From NCBI RefSeq assembly GCF_004011695.2, contig NC_082408.1, forward strand, positions 1,163,501 to 1,227,500: 64,000 nucleotides of DNA, given 5' to 3'. Source of the stretch: Ascochyta rabiei (taxonomy: Eukaryota > Ascomycota > Dothideomycetes > Pleosporales > Didymellaceae). The first letter of the stretch is position 1. The number at the start of each line of letters is the position of its first letter. Below the pieces are notes generated by a model, which made no database searches, was not told the DNA's origin, and worked only from the letters and a program-made list of their open reading frames with translations. The position numbers and the translations under genes were made by a program. This document shows, piece after piece, positions 1 to 9,054 of this stretch.

Positions 1-345
1 TCGGCCTATATCCCATTCACCCGCGTACCACGAAGCGCTCTGACGTTCACGGAGGAATCTACGCGCGAATTGTTGAGATTGTCAGACGTTGGAGAGAGGT
101 CATTCTGCTCGAAATGCGGTTCCCCAATTACGATGGCCTACTCTTTCCTGCAAGATGAAGTCTCGCTGACGATGAGCTCCGTGGATCTCGGAACCATGGA
201 GTGCGAGCCACCAGTCGTCAAAAAACACATCTTCCTCCGCGAGAAAGCACCCTGGCTCGTACTGGCCGAAGATGGAGCCGAGCGATGGGGCACCTCAGAA
301 GACGCGCATTTGCTCCAGAGCAAACGACAGGATCAGATGAGCTAA
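1..345 (+). CDS. GFA-domain (CENP-V/GFA) protein, C-terminal part
   Basis: The reading frame is open from the first base of the window and ends at a TGA/TAA-type stop at 345, so the N-terminus lies outside. The visible 114 residues contain SFCSKCGSPI, a CxxC pair typical of the second zinc site of the glutathione-dependent formaldehyde-activating (GFA) fold, followed by the usual sequence on a tetrapeptide-like Ser-Val-Asp-Leu strand and a closing 'KKHIF..EKAPWL' segment common in this family. In fungi these small proteins are mostly uncharacterised; a formaldehyde or glutathione adduct role is assumed from family naming only. No internal ATG needs to be invoked because the frame continues upstream. 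Confidence 0.8.
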   Translation, partial: SAYIPFTRVPRSALTFTEESTRELLRLSDVGERSFCSKCGSPITMAYSFLQDEVSLTMSSVDLGTMECEPPVVKKHIFLREKAPWLVLAEDGAERWGTSEDAHLLQSKRQDQMS

Positions 346-999
346 GACCAAGGACGATGTGGAGTCCAACGGATAGCGCTGAGCGTCTCGGTATGGTCAA
401 TTTGGCAGGCCCTTTGGGCTTAGATTAGACAGCTCGCAGCCCACGGGTCGACGAGTGTTCCACTAGCGTCGTCGTCGTTTTGCATGCACGACGACGGCGC
501 AAAACCTTTGAAGAGAACTACTGCAGGTTCTAGCGACGGGACGCCTCACTTTGGAGACCTGATTGGGGCTATTGGTGCCTTTTAGTGATGGGATGCATGT
601 TGCGGTGAGGAAAGATGACGCTCCAGCCTCAAAACCTGGTTCTAGCCGTTCGCCAGCTTCGACCAGCCACCTGCCAACCACGTTGTTAATCTCAGCGACA
701 CGACAGCACCTTTTCCCCCGTGCGGCAATCCAATCTGAACTTGCTCTCAAACCTCTCCAGCAACTCGTTGCACTACAGCTCGCTCGATCTCCTTTTATCC
801 AACCTTTTTACCCTCCTTGACCGCCTGTGTACCGTTCGCGCTTCTGCAGGTCCCCACTATCGATAGCCTGGCCGTCGACCGGGATACCCATTCTCAACAA
901 CAAGACCGCGTTTCACGACAGTCATTCCATCAGTTCGCTTGCCGACGGTGTCGAAGAACTGCGGTTCGAAATAGGAAATTTCTGGACCCTTAATCTACC
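346..999. other. Intergenic region, 5' flank of the next gene
   Basis: No supported gene. Short open frames here have no protein-like composition. The stretch from about 780 to 999 is pyrimidine-rich in places and probably includes the leader of the gene that starts at 1000. No RNA gene or repeat was recognised. Confidence 0.5.
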
Positions 1000-2595
1000 A
1001 TGTTTCAACAAGCCCTTCCTGAGCTCGAGCTTCAACATCCTCCTCAGGCCTCGCATGCAGCCCACTTTTCTACGCGGGGAGGTCTAAGAGCTCCAACCTC
1101 CCCACTGAGGCAATTTACAGCTCCGCCCGCCGACGACGAGCTGAACACCTTCGACAACATCGATCTCTCTGCCGCCATCCCACCACCACCTTCTGTCTTG
1201 ACCTCAAACGCGACTGCCTATGATCCACACGCCGACTTACCTTCCCCTCTCGAAGACTATCCCCGAGCAGCTCGCAGCACCCACCAGCGCACTCTGACAG
1301 GCACATTCCTCAACAACAGCCAGTCTCTGCTCACACGCGCAACGTCCACGTTACAGCAACATACTTCCGCAGCATCGATTCGGTCGCATTCGCCTTCCAA
1401 ATCGCTGGCTAGCTTCCTCCCTTCAAGGAGCGCAATTGATTCGACCAAGAGCTGGTTCAACGGATCTTCCGCGCCTGTGAAGCTTGGTATCCAACAGCAG
1501 GACGAAGACTCAGTTTCAGAGTCGGGCTCAGAGATCGACTCTGAATTCTATTCATCTGATTCAGAGTCGGAGGGTGAAGGAGACGCAGAGGCTAACAACA
1601 CCATGAACATCTTCAATCGTAAGCCTACACACACGAGGGCAGCCTCAGAAACACCAGTCCGATCCGAGCAGATGGAAACACTGGCGAAGCCACAGCACCA
1701 GTCTCCTGCAAGTAGCAGGTTCGCGTGGCTGCTGTCAACACAGAAGAACGCTGCGGTGCCTTCACCTACCCCAGCGCCTACATACCACAACGCCGATGAC
1801 GAGCTACTCAACCTAAACATCTCGCAAGCTCTCTTTCCCCACGGCTCCGTTGACCCACTCGCACCGTCGTCCTTCAACGATCTCCTTGCCAACGCTGAAG
1901 CCCTTCTCTCGCGTTACCAGAAATCGTACCGCCAGCTGTCTACTGCCTTGGTCGATGCGCACTCAGAACAAAGCGCGCAAGATGACGAGCTTGACGAAGC
2001 AGAAACAAGAGCACGCCACCTGAAGATGCAGCTCGAGACCATGGCGGCCAAAGCGACCGAGCAGGACGAGCAGATGCGGGTACTGATGGAAGACCTTGCA
2101 TTCGAGCGGCACGCGAGGCAAGAGGAGGAAGCTGCGCGCAAGAGGAGCCTTGCACTCATCAGGAGTCAGCCCCAGTGCAGCTGCCAGGATACACCACGCC
2201 GCCGCAACCGCATCTCAAACTCGGAACTCAGCATCGACTCTGGCTTTGAGTCTGATGCCGAAACAGATGCCGCAAGTCTTTTCTCCAGAAACTGCCTCAG
2301 CCCAACAGGCACCGACCGATCTTCTATCCTCGAGGTTGAGGCTGATGCCACACCAAAAAATAAGAAGGTACAAAGCCTACAACGCGGTGGCACGTACGAC
2401 AAGCCCAGAGGCGGGTCAGTTAGCGTACAGAGCTGGGGCTGCGCTAATTGCGAAGGCGGCTCGCAGGCTTCTGTCTGGGGGCGGCTGAGCAAGGAGCGCG
2501 AGGAGAACCGGGTGCTCAGACACAGAGTAGAAGCGCTTGAGGAAGCCGTTGAGGGTGCCTTGGATGCCGTCGGAGGACAGTGGGGTCTGCCTTGA
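1000..2595 (+). CDS. Conserved-looking coiled-coil hypothetical protein, 531 aa
   Basis: Single-exon frame from an ATG at 1000 to a TGA at 2593-2595. I do not recognise a named domain. The N-terminal 270 residues are Ser/Thr/Pro-rich and probably disordered, with an acidic serine run at about 168-200. Residues 290-390 are very different: SFNDLLANAEALLSRYQKSY leads into a heptad-rich, Glu/Arg/Ala-rich stretch that looks like a long coiled coil. A second short coiled coil is at about 495-518, just after a CANC pair at 481-484. There is no signal peptide or membrane segment. The layout suggests a cytoplasmic scaffold or adaptor, but that is inference. The next gene is convergent. Confidence 0.8.
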   Translation: MFQQALPELELQHPPQASHAAHFSTRGGLRAPTSPLRQFTAPPADDELNTFDNIDLSAAIPPPPSVLTSNATAYDPHADLPSPLEDYPRAARSTHQRTLTGTFLNNSQSLLTRATSTLQQHTSAASIRSHSPSKSLASFLPSRSAIDSTKSWFNGSSAPVKLGIQQQDEDSVSESGSEIDSEFYSSDSESEGEGDAEANNTMNIFNRKPTHTRAASETPVRSEQMETLAKPQHQSPASSRFAWLLSTQKNAAVPSPTPAPTYHNADDELLNLNISQALFPHGSVDPLAPSSFNDLLANAEALLSRYQKSYRQLSTALVDAHSEQSAQDDELDEAETRARHLKMQLETMAAKATEQDEQMRVLMEDLAFERHARQEEEAARKRSLALIRSQPQCSCQDTPRRRNRISNSELSIDSGFESDAETDAASLFSRNCLSPTGTDRSSILEVEADATPKNKKVQSLQRGGTYDKPRGGSVSVQSWGCANCEGGSQASVWGRLSKEREENRVLRHRVEALEEAVEGALDAVGGQWGLP

Positions 2596-2963
2596 AGCCT
2601 TGCTGGCAGTTACGATATTGAGATATGGGGCGTTCGAAATGATACCAGATTGGCTAGAGCACAATCTTTGACTTTAGCGGCAGTAACTTGCATATCAGTA
2701 CTATAAGAGCGTTGAGCGCCAATAGCATAGTTACAATACAACATCATCACGTACTCGTCTTTCCACTTTTCTTCCAACTGTCCGATATCAGCGACCGCCC
2801 AACACTAATTGTGCGCTTCCGCCACTACGCACGGGTTGGCGCAGATTATATTATGGTCTTCATGTCACAACACTCGCTCAGTGAGGCTGAACCTTACAGA
2901 GCTCAGAAGATACATCGTGTGCAGGCATGTATTATTTCGTTACACAGTTCTCTGCTGACAGGA
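2596..2963. other. Short convergent intergenic region
   Basis: Lies between two genes that point toward each other, so it should hold both 3' UTRs and terminators. No repeat or RNA gene seen. Confidence 0.5.
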
Positions 2964-4321
2964 CTACTGGAATGGATTAAACGTCCCTACAGGCTTCTTG
3001 TACTCATCATCCAACGTACTATTACTGTCTCCACCCAGGCTCAAGCTCCTCCGCTTATTCGAGGCCGGGGCAGAAGAAGAAGTAAACCCTCGTTTTGAAG
3101 TACTGTGGCTCAGCGAGTTTTCCGGCGCAACTTCCGTCGTAACCGTCGTCGTAACACCTTTCCGTATCCCGTTCTCCCATTGCTCTTCGAGCACCCCCGT
3201 GTCCAACATGTTCTCCTCGTCGCTGCTACTCCCCCGCCCGCCCGTGACGGTGGTTGTGCGCACTGTGCGCTCGGCGGCGGGGCGCAGGTTGTCCAGCATC
3301 TGCTGGGTGCCGAATGTGGAGCCGCCGGTCCTGGATTGGAAGCCTTTTGGTGTTTTGGACCACGGCATGCCGGAGTTTTGGCCGGTAGAGCCCAGGGCGG
3401 CTTTGAACAGGGGTTTGAGCGTTGCGATGCAGCCGGCTGTTATCCCAATGCCGACTTCAACGGTGGTCCAGATTGCGAAGTCGGTTGTGCGGTAGAGAAA
3501 GTCTCCTTTGTAGGGCTTGAGGGTTGAGGTGTAGGGGAGGCGGATGATGGTTGCGGTCGAACCACTGATTGGTGCTGTCAGTATCTCTTAGATGAAGTCA
3601 AAGTGAGATAGGTTTACTCACATTGCAGCCAAGCCGATAATACTACTGACAATAACCTTGACGCGGCGCTTCATCTGCAGGTCTTTGACCACAAAGATGG
3701 GCAGAATTCCAAACGTCCAGTCCGCAAACGAATTCAACGCAGAGACGACGTAAGTGAAGTTCATGACTAGCGATGCAGAAAGGCATGTGCCGGTATGAGT
3801 TGGATCCAGATCCCACCAGTAAGAGATTGGTCTACACTGGAAGATGACGAGCAAAGTGTACGCAACTCCGAGGACGGCTGCGACGGCCATGATGAAGCGG
3901 ATGATCCAGATGTGGATCGGGACGATCGTAATGCGCAGCAAGAAAAGCCCAATGGCGATTTTGAATATGGAAGTCGTTATTGTGTAGAAGACTTCGCAAA
4001 AGAACCAGAATTTGAGCGCTGTTTGGGCGTTCTCGTCTGTGATATTTTCACGATGCTGCCCAGTTCCATGGAGAGCGCCGCCGAGCTGGCATGATAGATA
4101 TGCCGTGAAAAAGCACAGTGTTACTACCATCACCTTGTCGTCAAGCCCAAAGCCTTTTACGAGCACCGTTCTGGTGTTGGTGTTAGTCTTGTTGTTGAAC
4201 AGTGGAAACTTTACGGATGAGCGGCAACTAACCTGACGTAGCATCTCAAGCCGACGGTCAGCCACGTCAAGATGAGGAATGTTATGGCTATGCCCGCAAC
4301 CTGATCGCCTCGGTCCTGCAT
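2964..4321 (-). CDS. Rhodopsin-domain (PTH11-like / SAT4 family) integral membrane protein, 3 exons, 412 aa
   Basis: Joined exons on the minus strand: 4321-4233, 4170-3622 and 3564-2964. Introns are 62 and 57 bp with GTTAGT and GTGAGT donors and CAG acceptors, and the joins keep frame exactly. Product: MQDRGDQVAGIAITFLI opens the first helix; KGFGLDDKVMV is the loop-1 signature of the fungal rhodopsin domain; CRPISYWWD after helix 4 and FAIWTTVEVGIGITAGC near helix 7 are also family hallmarks. About seven hydrophobic helices fill residues 5-290; the last 120 residues are a soluble Ser/Thr-rich tail with TTTVTGGRG-like repeats. Family members include Pth11, a surface-sensing receptor in Magnaporthe, but most are uncharacterised. 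The frame is open upstream of this ATG as far as a stop near 4427 but contains no other ATG, so I chose 4321. Confidence 0.88.
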
Positions 4322-4972
4322 GTTGGGTGTGCTGACTATATTGGGACCGGTTGCTTCAAGCGAACCACGATCTGCGGAATTGAAATCGGGGCCAGATGTG
4401 GGTATCAAGAAAAGTATGAGGAACGATTAAACGAAATAGTAGTGTCCCATTATTCAAGAGAATGGTCGGCGAGAGGAACTGGAAAATAGAAATTCGAAGT
4501 TTCAGACAAAACTTCAACACACTCTAATGCTACTGCATGACTCTGCTGTTCCCGTTTCCCTTTGGAGATCCACTTATAGAGCAAGGCCCAGTTCCCGTCC
4601 CGATGTTCCCAGTTGATCCTTTGCCCCCAGAACGGTGCCAGAGCAAATTGTGACGCGAAGGAAGTCTGCCGAATCCGTCTGCTATAGCAGGGCATGCACA
4701 GACTTATCTTCCGCGCACAGGCTCGACTAAGCGAACGGGGTAAGCTTGCCGCCTACTAGTGAGCCGCTATAGCTTAATCTAGAACACAGGACATGGGCCG
4801 GGGAGCGTGTTTTACTGTTCCATACGTAGTCCCTGCATGGAGGCGTCAACGTAGAAGGTCAGAATGACGATCTCGGAAGTCAACGTCTGAGGCGAAGCTT
4901 TGGTCAAGTTGAAGGATGTAACGTGCAAAGGCTCAGACCCATGTCGCTGCCTCCGTTCGTAAGTGCCGGTCA
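4322..4972. other. Intergenic region
   Basis: No supported coding sequence on either strand. It probably holds the promoter of the rhodopsin-domain gene and the 3' end of the methyltransferase pseudogene, both transcribed leftward. Confidence 0.5.
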
Positions 4973-6051
4973 CTATAACAGAGCTGCCTGCTGCTCTCTT
5001 GCTTCTCCTTCGGGACAGCAAAATAAAGGGCTTTGCCGCAGCTTCCATACGCTAATCACGTCTTCTTCGCGGCTTTGCTCAAACGATAGAGGCGGCTTCC
5101 AGCACACGATTCGTTCGAATGCACCAGCATCGCTGTCTGATTTGCTCAGAGTCCCGGCACCGCAACAATTCCCGTCCCCCCCCTCTGCCAGGATATTCCG
5201 ATGCACTCCACTGAAACCCCATGGTGGACCCGCAGCTGTCAGAGGCTTCCATATAGGGAACTCCAAGCAAATTAGTTTGCCTGTTGGCGACAGCAGCTGT
5301 GACATTCGCCACGTCCAGTCATGTCGCATCGACGGCAGTAAGGCACAGAGGAACTGGATCTTGTCAATGTTGTCTTCATGGCATGGGGCTGCGCAACTCA
5401 CGGTATAGTCATAGATAAGGATAAAGCCTTCGAATCCGCTGCCTATCTCACTTTCCCAATACTCTTGGAAGAAGTCGCCAGGGATGACTTTGGCAGCAGC
5501 CGCAGGCTTCTCCGGTCTTCTCGGCTCACCAAAATTGTCATCTGATGGACTAGCAACCTGGGATCTGATGTTTGCATTTGCCGTATCAACAGCCTTCTGC
5601 GAGACCTCGAGACCTCGAGACCTCGAGACCCCACGCTTCAGTGCCGTTCAGTGCCAGCATCGCTACATCGTGTCCTCTACCACATCCCTGTACGTATGTC
5701 AAATGTCTTTTGATATCCACACATCTCGAACGACTAGGCATGGAGCTGATCATACAAATTAATTTCTTACCGGAACGAGGGCCTTCAGTGGGCGTGTGCT
5801 CGTGCCGAGCTCCACTCCGAGTGGTTGAGTCGACAGGAAACCCACAAGAGCAGGCGAAGGTCTTCCGCGATCCCATAGGTCTGACCTGTCAGAATTCCAG
5901 AGACTTGACCAGTCTGCAATTTGTTTGTCGCGAGACCTTGTACCACCAGCTAGAAACTTGCGCGCGTGGAGCTCTGGAGTTCGTACCTATAGTTATCAAA
6001 GTGGGTGATCAACTGCGTCCTGTTAAAGAATGATTGTTTCTCGGTCGTCAT
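4973..6051 (-). pseudogene. TPMT-type thiol methyltransferase, 4 exons, frame broken by an 8-bp tandem repeat
   Basis: Minus-strand exons read 6051-5987, 5936-5771, 5687-5402 and 5353-4973; introns are 50, 83 and 48 bp with GTACGA, GTAAGA and GTGAGT donors. The product fits fungal SAM-dependent thiol/thiopurine S-methyltransferases: SLWNSDRSDLWDRGRPSPAL, then LVPGCGRGHDVAMLAL (SAM-binding glycine motif, split by intron 2), AWGLEVS, a GDFF strand, IYDYTFLCALLPSMR (intron 3 after the Thr), LICLEFPIWKP, GPPWGFSGVH and a closing FERIVCWKP. Everything is in frame except at 5601-5632, where four copies of GAGACCTC (plus strand) follow AWGLEVS. Two copies would keep the frame and give about 293 residues, normal for the family; the four present shift it and lead to an early stop. 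Splice sites and all other codons look intact, so the lesion may be recent or length-polymorphic. The first exon and its donor are the least certain part. Confidence 0.8.
5601..5632. repeat. Octamer tandem repeat (GAGACCTC)x4 inside the methyltransferase exon
   Basis: Three perfect copies of GAGACCTC and a fourth ending GAGACCCC. It lies in exon 3 of the methyltransferase. Two copies fit the reading frame; the two extra copies add 16 bp and shift it. Confidence 0.95.
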
Positions 6052-7063
6052 GATGGCGGCTTATCGCAGTGCATCAGTCACAGTCCTAACCTCTGACAAC
6101 CGTCCGCATACAAACAGCCTACAAGTACAAGGGGTAACGCTGCGTCTGCCAGGGGTCGAAAAGACGGCAATCAGGTTGGGTGGAGCCGTTTTGAACAAGG
6201 TGGGGCCCGCAACAACGCGAAGGAATTTCAGTCGCGTGGCTTCAGTCTTCGTATCCGCACAACATGATATGTCGGGCGCCACGTCGGGGAAATCCACAGA
6301 CCGCACATAAAACCTCTGCTGATGTTTACAATCATCCAATACTGATCGGTATTGGAAGTCAAAAACGAGAGTCTACAAAGGTCCAAAGCCACTGATGTTG
6401 GTGTCCTGTTATCCCAATCTTTCTGGGAACTATGACAGGCGGGGGCCTCCTTGAACACTGATTCAGGGCAAAATTGAGGACAGGCTAAAACCGGTCCAAG
6501 AGCGCGTCTCACTTCGCGGTAGGAGCCGGGCATCAACTGCAATTGCCCAATGATTCGGTCACAGCTCAGCCATGACGATGTAAGTCGCAGGTGAGGTAGC
6601 GTTCGTCTCCTAGGTCGACAACGATAAGGCACACATTGAAGGTGGCGATGTCGCACACCTCCCGGCCAAGTTCCAATTACAGGCAAACATTTGTACCATC
6701 CGCGTTTGCCTTACTTTAGCAGCAACCTTGGTTCGATACTACGAAGGGGTTATGGCGAAAAGCTTGCCAAATGATTTCTATAGCCATTCTTACAGAATAT
6801 GTCTAGCCACGGATCTGGGGTGAAGATACTGTACATAGTAAAGACTGTCTGGCTCGATTTAAACAGTATCGTATGGACTCCCTTGAAGGACTGTCTGCGC
6901 AGAATGTAAATTGTTTCCGGTTTTACACAGAAATGTTTGCAGACGCCCCCGGCTTCCAAATGAGTGCTGGTGAGGATTCTTGTAAGCGATGGCTAGACCT
7001 TGCATGTAATCTGTACGAAGGTATCCTAAGAGATACCAGCCTATTCCATTTCAACATGTTGAT
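6052..7063. other. Intergenic region of about 1 kb
   Basis: No supported gene or RNA. Short open frames on both strands have no family resemblance. It lies upstream of the methyltransferase start and downstream of the amidase stop, both transcribed leftward. Confidence 0.5.
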
Positions 7064-8713
7064 TCATATGGCTACCTCGAAAGGTAAACCGATTTTTTCA
7101 GCGATGTGCTCAAAAATGCCGACGATCTTCTCATCCTCGAATCGTCTGCCGACCAACTGCAGCCCCACAGGTGCACCATGGAACTCTTCAGAGTCCCAAA
7201 GATTCCTGTTAACCTCATCAAGCTCGCCCAACAACCGCTCACCACCGTTCCAACTGTCCTGATTTTTGTCGACTCTACACACAGGAAACGCAAGCCCCGG
7301 ATAGTCGAGCAGATTCCACTGACTCGTGTAGTTCCAGTATTTCGCTGTATTGTGTTTTGGCGCTACGCCAGGGCCTACAGGGCAGAGCAATGCGTCGATG
7401 CCGTGATTCTTCCAGTGTAGTGCATACTCCTTGCGATACGCTTCGCGCTCTTCAAACCAGTATGCTAGTTCGCCTACTGAGAGCTTCTTAACGCACGGGT
7501 TGTCTTTGATGATCCACTCGGAAAGTGGTCGCCATGGTTCGCCGGAAGAGGCCATGTCCTCAGAATCGGCTTTCCCACCGTCGGGGTAGTACAGCGAGGA
7601 TAAAATTGCCCATGCTTCATCGTGTAAGTGAGGCGCGAAATCGACGATCTCGATGTTGTGTTCTTTCAACTTATCTGTGACGAGCTTCAAGGCACGTGTA
7701 ATTGGTGGATGCGGTCGCACAATTCCATCGTGCCATAGCACGCCTATACGCAATGGCCGCTCGGTAGGTACTGTGTAGGGACGCCAGGGCATCGGTATCA
7801 GCGCAGGTTCTTCGAGCCAAGGTTCTGAGTCAATTATAGTCTTCATGAAAATCCTCAATCCTTGCAACGAAGTCGAGAGTGGCCCGACTACGGTCTCGAC
7901 GGTATCCGCACCAGCCATCATGTAACCCCAGCCATCGGTCGGTAATCGAAACGCTGTTGGCTTTAGGCCGTAGATACCACAGTTCGCAGCTGGGCTTCGA
8001 ATTGAGCCTCCTACGTCAGAGCCAATGCCCAGGCAAGAGCCACGGAGGGCGATGAGTGCGCCCTCGCCACCGGAGCTTCCACCAGATGTGAGGTTGCGGT
8101 TGTATGGGTTTGTGGTAACACCATAAAGATTCGAGTCTGTCTCAAGATGCATCATTGTTTGCGGTACTGTCGTTCTGCAATGAAAGACGGCGCCTGCATC
8201 TCGCAGCACCTGGATGATGTGCGCATCTTCTTTAGCGATGGTGTCCCAGTGTGAGACGTACCCAGTCGTGCACCGAAGTCCTTGAAGACCAAGATGCTCC
8301 TTCAGGCTGATGGGTAAGCCGTGCAGGGGGCCAATTGGACGCTTGTACTCCTGGAAGTAAACATCGAGCTCCTTTGCTCGCTCTAGAGCAAGGGTAGGTA
8401 GGAGCTCCGTAAGGCAGTTTGATAGGCTTTGTGATATGGCAGCATGTTGCAGGAAAGCAGTGGTGACTTGTACAGCAGACAGCTGGCCGTTCGCGAGACA
8501 CACGAGTAGCTCCTCAGGAAGCAGTTTTGTGATCGACGAAACAGACTGATCAAGCAGCTCACCAGGCATATGCAGGACGTTCTTCGGCAAAACCGAAGGG
8601 AGACAGGGTGCTGACGGATTCAAAGAGGTTATCGTAGCATCTCGATAGCTTTGAGCGTCTTCAGCGATCTCGGTCCACGTTCGCGTTGGTGACTTCTTCT
8701 GAGCAGGAGGCAT
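7064..8713 (-). CDS. Amidase-signature family amidase (acetamidase-like), 549 aa
   Basis: Intronless, ATG at 8713-8711. The amidase signature core is complete: SLKEH with Lys138, TSGGSSGGEGALI with cis-Ser213, and SDVGGSIRSPAA with nucleophile Ser237. The spacings 138-213-237 equal those of the catalytic Lys-Ser-Ser triad of fatty acid amide hydrolase (142-217-241). CGIYGLKPT follows as in the family. The length is normal for fungal general amidases or acetamidases that hydrolyse small or aryl amides to acid and ammonia. No signal peptide, so cytosolic. It shares a 341-bp upstream region with the divergent helicase gene. The exact substrate cannot be told from sequence. Confidence 0.93.
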   Translation of the reverse strand: MPPAQKKSPTRTWTEIAEDAQSYRDATITSLNPSAPCLPSVLPKNVLHMPGELLDQSVSSITKLLPEELLVCLANGQLSAVQVTTAFLQHAAISQSLSNCLTELLPTLALERAKELDVYFQEYKRPIGPLHGLPISLKEHLGLQGLRCTTGYVSHWDTIAKEDAHIIQVLRDAGAVFHCRTTVPQTMMHLETDSNLYGVTTNPYNRNLTSGGSSGGEGALIALRGSCLGIGSDVGGSIRSPAANCGIYGLKPTAFRLPTDGWGYMMAGADTVETVVGPLSTSLQGLRIFMKTIIDSEPWLEEPALIPMPWRPYTVPTERPLRIGVLWHDGIVRPHPPITRALKLVTDKLKEHNIEIVDFAPHLHDEAWAILSSLYYPDGGKADSEDMASSGEPWRPLSEWIIKDNPCVKKLSVGELAYWFEEREAYRKEYALHWKNHGIDALLCPVGPGVAPKHNTAKYWNYTSQWNLLDYPGLAFPVCRVDKNQDSWNGGERLLGELDEVNRNLWDSEEFHGAPVGLQLVGRRFEDEKIVGIFEHIAEKIGLPFEVAI

Positions 8714-9054
8714 TGCTACAGAGGAGTGCTGGTGTCGCTATCACGTGGAGAATGAGCAGTCCAGACCGAACGCGCGCTCTTGACAGAAGCTGCACCTGCA
8801 AAGAGTCACCTCACGACGCGTTCAGTGAGGATCGCAACATAAAAAGACGTGGTTGCCGTCTGGTGAGAGGTGTGTTAGCGTGATGTCGCTAGCGTCACGT
8901 TGTTAGCGGCCCCGGCGTCATTGCGCCGCGACGCCGTTACCGTGGACATTTTGTTATCGCCTCCAGAAATCTCTGTAGGAAAACAAATTCTGCCGTTCTA
9001 GCCTCTTGTCCTCCGCTAGGGCAGCCTTTGTGTATGTACTAGGTTGTGAAAGCA
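8714..9054. promoter_or_regulatory. Divergent promoter region between amidase and helicase genes
   Basis: 341 bp separate two start codons that point away from each other, so both promoters must lie here or overlap the leaders. A GC-rich patch with repeated TTAGCG/GTCGCTAGCG-like words sits at about 8870-8940. No TATA box is obvious. Confidence 0.5.

Noticed and set aside
4322..4408. An N-terminal extension of the rhodopsin-domain protein starting at a TTG at 4408
   Set aside because: TTG is not a normal nuclear start codon; the ATG at 4321 gives a standard N-terminus.
4923..5408. A 161-codon plus-strand frame near 5 kb
   Set aside because: It lies opposite exon 4 of the minus-strand methyltransferase, which has clear family motifs; the plus frame has none.
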